64,000 bases of DNA from Ovis canadensis (Eukaryota; Chordata; Mammalia; Artiodactyla; Bovidae). This document shows positions 54,406-64,000 of the stretch, one piece after another. Under the pieces are notes generated by a model. The model searched no databases and had not been told where the DNA came from. It saw only the letters and a program-made list of their open reading frames with translations. The stretch covers positions 29,156,501-29,220,500 of the forward strand of contig NC_091251.1 in NCBI RefSeq assembly GCF_042477335.2. Direction: 5' to 3'. A program made the translations under genes and the position numbers. Each line of letters starts with the position of its first letter. Position 1 is the stretch's first letter.

Positions 54406-54829
54406 GCTTGCTGTTCGTGTAATTCTGAACTCTTTATTTTCAAAATCCCCTCCTGGGAGACAGATTATGTACAGTGTCTCCAAACTCCGGGATGATGCTC
54501 TATTAACCCTTTGAATTCTCACAGTTATTAACAGGGGAGAAGAGTCATTTTTCCTGCTCTAGACATACCATCCTCATCACTAAAACATGAACAATTCCTC
54601 CTCCACACCCTCCTTTACAGGGCTGCAGCGAGAATCCCACAAGAACGTCGGTTAGAAAGTGCTGTAATCACCACAAGACCACACAAATGGAAGCTCTGTG
54701 ACCATTTGCACCTATACTTTTGCAAAGCTAAATCTTTTATCTAACCACATAATAAGTCTCTCAGACACACTCTGCAGCCCTTTGTCCACGGTCTACCACT
54801 TAAAGGCTGCAAGGCAGACTGGAAAAAGG
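54406..54829. other. Non-coding stretch
   Basis: Nothing recognised. Confidence 0.4.
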
Positions 54830-54985
54830 AGGGGCACTGTGGTCAGACAGACTTGGGTTTATTCCTCCGTGACTTTAGGCAAGTTACTAAACCTGAGACT
54901 CAGCTTCCTCTGCTTTACAATCAGGTGGTTCTGTCTCCCAGAGTTGTAAAAATTCAGTGAAATGATTTAGATAAAACACCATTTA
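54830..54985 (+). mobile_element. MIR SINE
   Basis: tgtggtcagacagacttggg, ctttaggcaagttactaaac, gagactcagcttcctctgct, attcagtgaaatgatttaga in MIR order. Confidence 0.8.
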
Positions 54986-55095
54986 TTCAACAACTAACAG
55001 CATGTCTCTGTGCTAGACATGACTGTACGGTGATACGAATAGGTGCTAAGCAGAGACGAAAGACCTGCCCCTCTTGGATTGGAGAAAGTGAACCC
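54986..55095 (-). mobile_element. L2 LINE 3' end, antisense
   Basis: accatttattcaacaactaa, ctctgtgctagacatgactg and gacctgcccctcttggattg follow the reversed L2 terminus. Confidence 0.55.
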
Positions 55096-55239
55096 AAACC
55101 ATGTACAATCATGGTGCCAGTAACATAAAACTGGCCTCCAAACAGCTTCAACAAACCAGGTATTTAAACATGCTACATAATGTACCCAAAGACAGGACTA
55201 TCCCAGAGTGCTTATTCACAACCCCTGCATAGTCAGGGC

Positions 55240-55560
55240 TAATTTTTCCCACCTTCCTGCTCTGCCATCCTCAGCACACTGATGTTTTTCTCCAGCCCCC
55301 CGCCCTCATGGCCACAAGACGGCTGCTGAGGCTCCAGATTGTCATCCTCATTTGACACTAAGAAAAGGCCAAGGCGGCAAAAGTTCCTCCTTGCTGTTTT
55401 TTTTCTTGACATGAAATCCACATGACAGAATTAACCACTTTAAATTGTTCCAGGCAGTAGTATAATACACTCAATATTGTCCAGTATCGGGTTCCAAAAC
55501 ATTTATACTGCCCTAAAAGAGAATCCTTGTGTCCATTTTTAAAGAAACCTTTCTCAGAAG
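55240..55560. mobile_element. Old repeats: unassigned piece then L1M-like piece
   Basis: cctgctctgccatcctcagc with ctcatggccacaagacggct (55256-55325) is an old repeat phrase I cannot name. gaaatccacatgacagaatt and taaccactttaaattgttcc (55412-55450) resemble old L1M sequence. Confidence 0.4.
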
Positions 55561-56539
55561 CTCAAAAGGTGTGCCTGTAAGTCTCATCAACACAAATTGA
55601 GTTACACAATCATTCTTAAACGAGTCATTGGCAAGGGAAGAGGAATTTTGCTGCTTAGCCAATCAGAAGTCCCTCCAGTTCAGCAACCCTTAAAATACAG
55701 GGCCATGAGATTCCTGAATAAAGGCATAAATGAATAAGATTGTGGGCACATGGAGCACAGTATGTCCGGCGGTTGCTCCTTTCCCATAGGAATGGCTGTT
55801 GGGTGAGCGTACAGAGCACACCCCAGCATTTCCAACTTGCCAAAATAAAAGGACAAACGACAACAGCAAAAACCATAGATGTAGCCGATACAGGCCTGCC
55901 AAGGGAATGCCCAGTTACTTTTCAGTGCCTGGGGAAGGCATCCTTGCAATCAGAGAGCAGCTCACTCTGTTTCAGAGATGGCAGAGGGACCGGCATCTGG
56001 AGCCTGGATGCCTTGCCAGCCTCTCGTGAATTACCCAATTACGCTGCTTTTCTGATCTTTTTCACTGCCCCAAACCGACTGCTCTTCTTTTCTTTTTAAA
56101 AAATGTTACTCAAACAGTAGACCATATTATGCGTTTTTGAGACACCTGTTTGCAATCACATTGCCTTTTATGGAGCTATTTTGAAGCTTGTCTTCAGGAG
56201 CTACCAACAAACCAGAATGATATAGCTGACACCTGCGTGGAACATGCTGCTCTGTGGTGCCTGCTGGAGGGTATGCTTCCCACTCCTCCTGGTGCCGTAG
56301 TGACTTGTGAGGACGGTGGCACCCGTACGCACCTGATAGTGCCTCGGGTTTAGGGAGCATCCCACATCACCCCTTATGGCTCCCACCAAGATGAAGGGCT
56401 AAACTGGCACCTTCTCTCTCTCCCATCTCTTCTAGGGTGAGGCCACCCACCCCTGGTTATTCCAGGTCACAAGGTGGGCCAGAGATGCCCATCACAGGCA
56501 AGCAAAGGGTTGCCAGCACGGGTTGGTGATCATTTCACG
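55561..56539. other. Non-coding stretch
   Basis: Nothing recognised; frames up to 119 codons without content. Confidence 0.4.
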
Positions 56540-56675
56540 TCTCAGAGATTCAGTCCTTCATTCATGTAACCAACACTGATGGAGGTCAGATATGGCCCAA
56601 CGCTGTGACAGGCACTTAGATACGCAAAGCTGCTGCGTGGACTCTGCCTCCGGGGAGCATAAAGAATCAAATACT
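56540..56675 (-). mobile_element. Possible antisense L2 terminus
   Basis: ttcattcatgtaaccaacac, gctgtgacaggcacttagat and ctctgcctccggggagcata are in reversed L2 order but worn. Confidence 0.45.
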
Positions 56676-56984
56676 CTTCCAAATGTAGTTACACACTGCA
56701 GAAACTCATGTTTGCAACATCCAACTGGCCTGGCCCATTACCAAGAAAAGACACGAGGGTGATAATAGTTTCACTGTAAGGCAATTCCAAACACACATGC
56801 GGCCCAGATGAAGTGAGGAAAGGGACCATTCCCCTTAGCTTTGGACTTTTCACATCCCTTCAAGGCCTCCTCAAAGAGTCCAGACTCTCCTCCTCAACTT
56901 ATTCTGCATATGAATCTTTTGCTAATATCTGCTTTGCAAATTTTTTTCAATAGCTGGATTCATAATAAAGCATGTGCAGTAAAA
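56676..56984. other. Non-coding stretch
   Basis: Nothing recognised. Confidence 0.4.
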
Positions 56985-57300
56985 TAGAGTTGTAAATTTG
57001 AGGAAAAACTTTCTTAAAGGGCCAAGAGTATTTTCTCACATCTCAGATATGGTCTCAGCTCTGCAGTTGTATCATGAAAGCAAATATACACATTTGTAAA
57101 TGAATGGACCCATTTCCAATAAAGTTTTATTTAAGGATGTTGACAATCTGAATTTTCATGCGTCATAAAAAACACTTTTTTTTTTTAGTTTTCTTCAGCC
57201 ATTCTAAAACCATAAAAATCACTCTTAGATTGGAGGCTATACAAATAAGGAGACAGACTAGATTTGGCTTGTGGGCCATAGTTTGCCTTTCCCTAATCTA
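56985..57300 (+). mobile_element. Charlie-type (hAT) non-autonomous element
   Basis: cttaaagggccaagagtatt, gcagttgtatcatgaaagca, ttccaataaagttttattta and ggcttgtgggccatagtttg are the ordered landmarks of a small Charlie-derived element. No transposase. Confidence 0.65.
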
Positions 57301-59634
57301 GGTGCAGGAACTTAAGTATGCTTTCAACTTCAAGGGATATTGGAAAATTTTCACATAGCAAAGATAACTTCTTAATATTTTAAATTATTTTAAAAATTTC
57401 TCAATATTTTAGAGATAATTTCTCATTGAGATAATTTTCTCAAAAGTGTCAATGGCTTGTCCGTTTTGTTTTGGTGTTTTAATTTTGTTTCGTTGGCCAT
57501 ACTGAAGTAGTTTATAACTAGTCAATCTTTTGTGGACTGTGATTTTTGTACCTCGTTAAGGAATCATTCCCCACCCTGACATTATATAGATATGCTTTGT
57601 GATGAGAGATATTGTAGGAGTATGTGATATGCCTGTGGTAGCCTGTGTTTTCTATAATATAATCCAGCTGGACACGGTTGTGTGTGTGATGAGAGCTGCT
57701 TGTGAGGCCATTAAGCCTCCAGGTGTCCTTGATTATGGCTCGTCCCTTCCTGACGATTGGAGGTGTCCTCAGTCAGCTGCCGAGCTCCCCTCCTGGCAGG
57801 TCTGTTTCTGGTAGTTTCCATCATCCTCTGCCCATCCCTGAGACAGCTCTCTTTCTTCTGGTTTCCCCTCTCCGATGGGTCTCTGAGTGGAGACAATGGC
57901 CTTCCTGACTCTGGGTAATGGTCCTCACAGTTCACTCTGAGATCCGTTTCAGGGAAGGCTACCCACATCTTTGCTGCAATATAGCTCAGATATTTTCTTT
58001 GGCTGACCAAGTGTCAGTCTTCACTTTACCTTGCCTTACCCAGGACCCCTCCCCGCTACCAGGGGCAAGGAGGAGAAAAAGAAAGGGACTTGAGGTGGGA
58101 GGACCAAAAGCCGGTCACTCCTCGGAAGCAAGCGAACAAGCAGGGAGGTCCTACTCCTCCCAGTAGCCTCATGAGCCCTGGAGATGAGCCCTGGAGAAGG
58201 CCCGGCTTCCAGTCTGAGTTTATCTCTCCCCTGCCTGAGGGATCCCAGGCAGGCTGCTTTCTCAAGGCTCCTGTGTCCTCATCAGCAAGAGGGAGAGACA
58301 GGCCCGGGCTTAACTCAGAGCCCACCGCTCACGTTTGCCCTGGACCAGTTGAAACTGCCCCCTTCTCGTCCCCAGCCTCACTCCATAGCCTCCCGCGGTT
58401 TCTAAGACTTCAGCCTCCCTCCTGAGGCCACAGACTCAGCCTGGCAGGCGCTGCGGAGTGACGGCCTCATCGCCCTTTTCTGGCTCCTCTGGTTCCTCTT
58501 TGTCCCCTGGAGTTCCAAGTCCCCTGCCCTGCATTCTCACCACACTCGTTGTTTCCTCCAGAAGCACCCACATGCTTGTTTTAGCTTATAAACTGCTCCC
58601 GCTAGTTAGAGGGCCTCAGGGGACACAGCAGGCCCTGGCATTATTAAAGTACCCTGTGACCTTGGGCAAGACCCTTTCCCTCTTCTGGTGAAAGAGGATT
58701 TTTTACCCAGATGATGTGAAATTCCAGGTCTCAAATGGTCCTCATTGCAAACCTGAGCCACCCACTCTCACATGGAGCCCTTTCTGTCTTCAGACAAGCT
58801 GACTTCCTGCACCATCACATACTGGGGAGGGGCACGGGAGTTTCCATGGACTCCTGAGGTCATCTTGCCCAGCCTCCTCCTGACACGGCTACGTTTCTCC
58901 TGGCTTTGTCTCTAAATTAAAAGCGGTGCCTCAGCCCCCACGAACATCTGGGCAGAGTCTGCCTGGGGCACAATAAAGGCAGGCAGCCCTTCCTCACCCA
59001 GAAGGTCCCGTATGCTGTCTCCTTGGCTCTTCCATTTAATTCGAAGTAGGGTCTCTGCCACCAACCCAGCTCTTCAGAGTTAAGACTTATCAAAACATCT
59101 GCTCGTTTAACTGCAAAGAGAACGTAGTGGGAAGAAGCAGTCATAGTCTAGGAACTCAGGGGAACAGCTTCCCGCCCCCCACCCAGTTTAGCCGAGTGGC
59201 TCCCGGACTCACCCCTTTCCCGCCTCCGCCTTGGGGCCCCAGCCTGTGCCCACTGCCCCCTCTCAGAGCATCCCTCACACGGGAAGGCCAACCTTCATGC
59301 CCTGGAAGCCAGTGGGGCAGGCTTCCATTACAGCAAGGCTGGAAGCTGGACTCAGGCGGCCCTATTTTTCAGTGAAATCAGTGGCTTCCAGCTTTTGATG
59401 CCATTCTTTCTCAGAGGCAGGAGGGAGACCATGCGGCTGGATGGAACACGGGAGGGGAAGTGGTCCTGGCAGGCCCATACAGACCTCCCAGAGGCAGCCC
59501 TGGCCAGAACTGGGGGAGAGGGAAGCCTTCTCTGGGGGTTTTGTTCTCAGAGTTGGACAATCTTTTTATAAAAAAAAAAAAAAAACAAAACAAAAAAAAC
59601 AGAACCTGGAGGAGCCGTTGAGGCATGATCAAGA
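57301..59634. other. Mostly unassigned non-coding stretch
   Basis: The segment 57430-57590 may be old L1 sequence. The rest shows no repeat I can name and no gene; frames up to 111 codons. An A-rich tract lies at 59570-59601. Confidence 0.4.
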
Positions 59635-59830
59635 CAGACCTGAATTCAGCTCCAGCTCTGCCCTTAACAAGACGGGAGACTTTAATGTTTAAGACCTTAA
59701 CAGGGGTAAGTCACTTAAGTTTTAAGCTCAGTTTTTTCATCTGTGGAGATACTATTCACCTAATAGGGCTTCAGTGCGGGTGAAAAATGAGATAACACAC
59801 GTGTAATAACATGTGTTGCAGTAACTTTGG
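59635..59830 (+). mobile_element. MIR SINE, near full length
   Basis: ttcagctccagctctgccct, gtaagtcacttaagttttaa, gctcagttttttcatctgtg, aaatgagataacacacgtgt in MIR order. Confidence 0.75.
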
Positions 59831-60839
59831 TCTGTTCTCTAGAGGCTTGTTTTCCCAGTCTAACCTGGGTTCTCTGCGAGGGACAGTGAAAAGGGCTTGA
59901 TTTTGAGAGTAACATAGAGGAAACCAAGTGGAGTTGCCCCACATGGAGATGGGTCCCCAGGTCATGAGCACCTCCCTCCAACTCTAAGAGGGTGGACCCA
60001 GAAGGTGTAGCCCTGGGCAACAAACACGAGGCTGGGCCCTGGGTCAGGGCTTCCTGCCTGGCAAGGACCCCTGCCCTTCATGTAGCCTGGAGGCAGAGAG
60101 TGTCTGGGTGCCAGAGTCACAGGAGCTCACTCAGCCTAGAATGTGGGGATGCCTGCCCTGGCCACACAGAACCTCCTGGAACCCAAGGCTCCCTGGTGGG
60201 GTGAGGGAAGGGTAGATAACAAGGATTTCCACCTCCCTGATGGATGACAGATTTCTGACTCAGATTTAAGAAGATGGAGAGGAGCACGATGTATCTTGTG
60301 TGTCTGCCCTGTGGTCGCAGACCCCACAGTCAACCCGGGTGAATAAGCCAGTAGCTGGTGTGGCACCACTTCCAGCAAACAAGAAATGTTCTCGGTGTTC
60401 CCTCTCTCAACTAGGATCATCAGGGTGGTTGGGAGGATTACAGAGGCCAATTTCGAGTGCTTAGAGTAGCAGGACACAGAAATGAGCACCATCCCATTTA
60501 ATAGCTGAATTCTAACTTGCTTTCTCCCGTGCAGGGACGGTCTGAAGATGGAGGATCGGCTTTGCAGAGATCACAGGCATGCGCTGAGGGACCCGCAGCA
60601 CTGTGTCCCCACCACAGGGGCAGGGCCATCATTTCAGGTTCATCTAGGGGGTGGAGCCAGTGAAGGTCAGCAGTCATCTTTGGCAGCTGCCCACATGCCT
60701 GAGAGGCAAGTTACAAGCAACTAAGGATAATTTTGAAACAGGCTGAGTTTGTCTCCCCAAAGTGGCCGAACAGTTGATTGTCTTGTATAGGTGACAGGAA
60801 TGAGTTCAGAGAGCGATTAAGTTCATTTGCCCTACAAGC
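59831..60839. other. Non-coding stretch with weak MIR piece
   Basis: gggtggttgggaggattaca (about 60421) may be MIR 3' sequence. Otherwise unassigned. Confidence 0.35.
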
Positions 60840-61480
60840 CGCTAGCTGAGGACCGAACCACTGAGACTTGAGCAGAGAAGGGTTTGCTTAGGAGACCCAG
60901 AAGCAAGAAGACAGAGGAGCAAATCTCAGGCCGCCTCCCAGAAGGCCAGGGGTGTTTATGAGATGAGGGAGCGGGGCGGTCTTAGGCATGAGGAGTGCAG
61001 CGCAGTGTGGGAAATAAGAAAAAGGTGAGGTCATTGTAGTTCTGTGCAGGTGTAACTATGCAGGTGGAAGCTGGACTCAGGTGTCTTCACGGAATGCACG
61101 TTCAGAAGATGGTGGTGAGCGTGATCTGAGGGTGGACTTTTGATCCTCTGATGTCAAAATGTCACAGAGAGGACTCTTGCACATGCCCAGTTGGAGGGTC
61201 CATGGTCCCAACCAATCTTAATTGCTCTCGCTCAAACTGGACACAGCTGACTCTGAGTTTCTAAAAAAAAAAAACAACTCAGGCAAGTGTCTTGTTTAGG
61301 CTCCGTGCAGCTTGGAGGACATCCAGGTTCTTGCAGCAACAAGTAAAGTGAACTTGATTAGCTGAGGCGTTACAGGTGTAATGGACATAACTGCCGATTC
61401 CCCAGGTTTCAGAAGTGTGGCCTGCTGTTACAGGAGTTCTCATGCCTTTGCCACTCAGTCCCATCTGTCAGTGCACACAG
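60840..61480. other. Possible ancient LTR-like segment
   Basis: Phrases such as gagaagggtttgcttaggag and gtgtggcctgctgttacagg feel like an old endogenous-retroviral LTR, but I cannot name a family or see ends. An A-run lies at 61263-61274. No coding region. Confidence 0.2.
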
Positions 61481-61697
61481 GCATAGGTGGTGCTATGAGT
61501 CAGCATCAGCCAAGATGAGGTCTGGAGTGACAAGGAGACCAGGGGAGAGCAGGGACCACTTTGTACAAAGTTGCTGAGAAGACATGAAAGGCATCTGGGC
61601 AACAGGGAGACACACTGTGAGCAACAGAAACCCTGGAGTGTTTGAACCACAACCAGTTGGGAGCCTGGAGGGGAGAGGCGTGAAAGTGGGGGTCAGG

Positions 61698-61917
61698 GGA
61701 CTTCCCTGGTGGTCCAGTGGTTAAGAATCTACCTTGCAAGGCAGGGGACACAGGTTCAATCCCTGGTTGGGGAACTAAGATCCCACATGCTGAGGAGCAA
61801 CTAAGTCCACGTGCCACAACTAGAGAGTCTGTGTCCCCCAAAGAAGATCCCACATGATGCGAGGACGATGCCATCTGCTGTGATTAAGACTGGACACAGC
61901 CAGATAAATTTTTTTTC
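61698..61917 (+). mobile_element. CHR-type SINE carrying a BovB in its tail
   Basis: Head acttccctggtggtccagtg, ttcaatccctggttggggaa, body ctaagtccacgtgccacaac, tail cacagccagataaatttttt. The outer direct repeat gaaagtgggggtcagg (61682-61697) pairs with gaaagtggggattagg (62408-62423) on the far side of the BovB. Confidence 0.85.
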
Positions 61918-61945
61918 AAGTCAAAGCTATAGTTCTGAATTTAAG

Positions 61946-62398
61946 AAAAAGGTCTGTGTAGTCAAAGCTATGGCTTTTCCAGAGTGATGTGTGGATGTGA
62001 GAGTTGGACTATAAAGAAAGTTGAGTGCCAAAGAATAGATGCTTTTGAACTGTGGTGTTAGAGAAGACTCTTGAGAGTCCCTTGGACTGCAAGGAGATCA
62101 AACTGGTCACTCCTAAAGGAAATCAGTCCTGATATTCTTTAGAAGGACTGATGCTGAAGCTCCAATACTTTGGCCACCTGATGCTAAGAGTCGACTCATT
62201 GGAAAAGACCCTGATGCTGGGAAAGATTGAAGGCAAACGAGAAGAGGGTGACAGAGGAGGAGATGGTTAGAGAGCATCACTGACTCAATAGACATGAGTT
62301 TGAGCAAGCTCTGCAAGACAGTGAAGGACAGGGAATCCTGGTATGCTTCAGTCCATGGGGTCGCAAAGAGTCAGACATGACTTAGTGACTGAACAGCA
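61946..62398 (+). mobile_element. BovB LINE 3' fragment nested at a CHR tail
   Basis: gtagtcaaagctatggcttt, gatgtgagagttggactata, ccctgatgctgggaaagatt, gacttagtgactgaacagc. About 450 bp. An extra copy of agtcaaagctat stands just upstream (61919-61930), 41 bp before the one in the element (61960-61971). Confidence 0.9.
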
Positions 62399-62423
62399 AA
62401 AATAAAAGAAAGTGGGGATTAGG

Positions 62424-63690
62424 CCTGCTGGGGAAGACATCAGTCTCAGGGTCATGAGGGATGGGAACCCGGAGACAGGCACCGCCAGCCTTTGGGAAAC
62501 AGTCCAGACCCTGTCCCACCTCTCAGCTCTGGGCCCCTCCAGGGCTGAGTCTCCGGCTCTTCTTAGATTCAGCTCTCTCTCTAGTCCTCCTGTCCCAGGA
62601 TGCTTTTGCAGGTCTCATTCCTGGGGAGTCCTGCCAGTCACCACATTGCCCAGCCTTGGCCTGAGGTTTCACAGACCAGTGGCATTCCAAATGTAGATGT
62701 AACAGGAAGTCAACATAAGGGGCAGGATGCTTCCTTTGCTAAGCAAAAACTCAGTTATTCTCATTATTCCAGAAAGTAAGGGTTTTTTTTCTTTTTTAAA
62801 CTACCTAAACATTGGAAAGATAAAATCCTGAAGTCAGCATTGACCACCCTTCTCTTGCACCCACACCCAACCTGCCAACAGGACTCAGCTGCTCTGCTCA
62901 GGAATAAAAATAATATTAAGTTTCAAATACAAAGTTAGGTATCAGAATGAGTGTTATTTAGAATGAGAAATCACAACAAATCACAAATCACATCTTAGAA
63001 AGCCAACATTTGTGGGTATTTACCCACAAATATGAACAAATTCAGAGGAAAAAACCTCACATTATTTAACAGTTGACTGCCTGACTTGCCTTAAAGATTT
63101 TTTTTTCTACATATTCTTCAATCCCTTCTTCATATGTTAACAGTTGTATCATTTTCTATAGATATTGTCAACTGGATTTTTTAAATCATTATTGTTGATC
63201 ACTTAGAGAAATTTCTCCTGGCTTCATAACTAGTTGCTATTAGGTCATTTAAATTTCCAGACTGTTGCCAAATTTGGGAAAAACCTCTACCCAATTTCCT
63301 GCACAGATGAGCTGTCAGTGTATCCTGTGTTCATAATTGTGTACACGGGATTATCAAGGATATTCCAGACAGGATGGAACTTCCGTTTTGACCAGACGTG
63401 ATGAGAGCCAGATTCTCCACTTAGAAGTGTACACAGCTGATGACAGGCAGAATTTGCCTTAGATTAGCTTCTGGCTCTATATGTTCAAACCTTCTTTCTT
63501 CCCCACTATCCATGGACAGAATCTGGTTAGATCCCAAACCTCCTGCATCCTTATTTCTCTCATTCGGCTGTGGGCTGGCTGTTAAAGGACCTTCATTGGC
63601 CATTTGGAGACCCTGAGTACCAGGTGGCACCCCTGAGATCCTGCCAGTTAATCTGGGCATTAGACTATCTCTCCAAGGCAATCACCTTTC
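62424..63690. other. Non-coding stretch, AT-rich in the middle
   Basis: No gene. AT-rich 62700-63360, possibly old LINE debris (ctattaggtcatttaaattt near 63237). Confidence 0.35.
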
Positions 63691-63695
63691 AACAA

Positions 63696-63717
63696 GGGTG
63701 GGGGGTGGGGGTGGGGG
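63696..63717 (+). other. G-quadruplex motif
   Basis: Four G-runs (3, 6, 5 and 5) separated by single T bases: the short loops make this the strongest quadruplex pattern in the window. Structure predicted from pattern only. Confidence 0.75.
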
Positions 63718-64000
63718 CTGTCCCTGTGAATTCTGAGCACAGGAAAGTCTGGTGGAGGAGAGTTCTGAGACAGAAGGATCCTGTCCGCCTGCATCCCAGC
63801 TTGCGGATGCCCCCTGGCTCCAGCTGGAAACTGTCACAGTGACTGTCCCAAGAACAGAAACCCCTAATGAGGCAGCCATGAATGGACCCCCTTCCCCCAC
63901 CTCCACCCCAAAATTTTGGAGATTGATTTCTGAGCCTGTTCTTTTCTCTATAAAAGCAATACGAAGGCATTCTCACTTGGGGGGAAAAGATGATTAAATT
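63718..64000. other. Non-coding right end
   Basis: Frames up to 95 codons on both strands; no recognised repeat or gene. Confidence 0.4.

Noticed and set aside
60840..61480. Definite ERV LTR
   Set aside because: Only a vague likeness is seen; no terminal TG...CA, target duplication or named family could be supported, so it is listed only as a possibility.

Overview
This window is non-coding nuclear DNA from a ruminant (cattle, sheep, goat or a relative). The diagnosis rests on the repeats. BovB (RTE-type) LINE fragments, Bov-tA and BOV-A2 SINEs built from a BovB tail, tRNA-derived CHR-type SINEs of Cetartiodactyla, and ruminant L1 3' ends are scattered over both strands. Older mammal-wide repeats lie beneath them: MIR, L2, MLT1-type LTRs, Tigger- and Charlie-type DNA transposon pieces, and one short mariner hairpin. 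I cannot tell the species or chromosome from sequence alone.

I find no convincing cellular protein-coding gene, tRNA, rRNA or CRISPR array. The longest open frame (260 codons, 41719-42501) is the reverse transcriptase remnant of a 5'-truncated BovB copy. The other open frames over 140 codons are either SINE or minisatellite shadows or match no family I know. The window therefore looks like an intergenic or deep intronic stretch.

Layout. 1-8 kb: old MIR/L2 debris, a CHR SINE inside a MIR, and a perfect 24-bp minisatellite (6174-6296). 8-15 kb: Bov-tA, an L1 split by a Bov-A, a BovB tail, and a BOV-A2 with a perfect 12-bp target duplication. 15-20 kb: mostly unique sequence, a Tigger piece and two CHR SINEs. 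20-21 kb: a repeat-free block that may be conserved, then a mariner hairpin nested in another inverted-repeat element. 21-31 kb: dense Bov-tA, an MLT1 LTR, and an L1 hit twice at one site by two SINEs (26716-27239). 27.7-28.3, 32-32.6, 34.3-34.8, 43.4-43.7, 45.9-46.0 and 49.1-49.4 kb: repeat-free blocks rich in homeodomain-, FOX-, GATA- and AP-1/MAF-like sites, which I propose as candidate enhancers. 36-43 kb: a head-to-head BovB pair, a Tigger piece, and the longest BovB copy, inserted in an L2. 46-52 kb: more BovB, Bov-tA, L2 and a split MLT1. 52-64 kb: older repeats, a Charlie-type element, a CHR/BovB composite and a strong G-quadruplex motif near the right end.

If the repeat-free blocks prove conserved, the region would fit a gene desert or large intron carrying developmental enhancers. 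That is inference; no target gene can be named from this sequence. Repeat family names come from recognising consensus phrases by eye, and boundaries are usually good to about 5-20 bases except where a target-site duplication fixes them.
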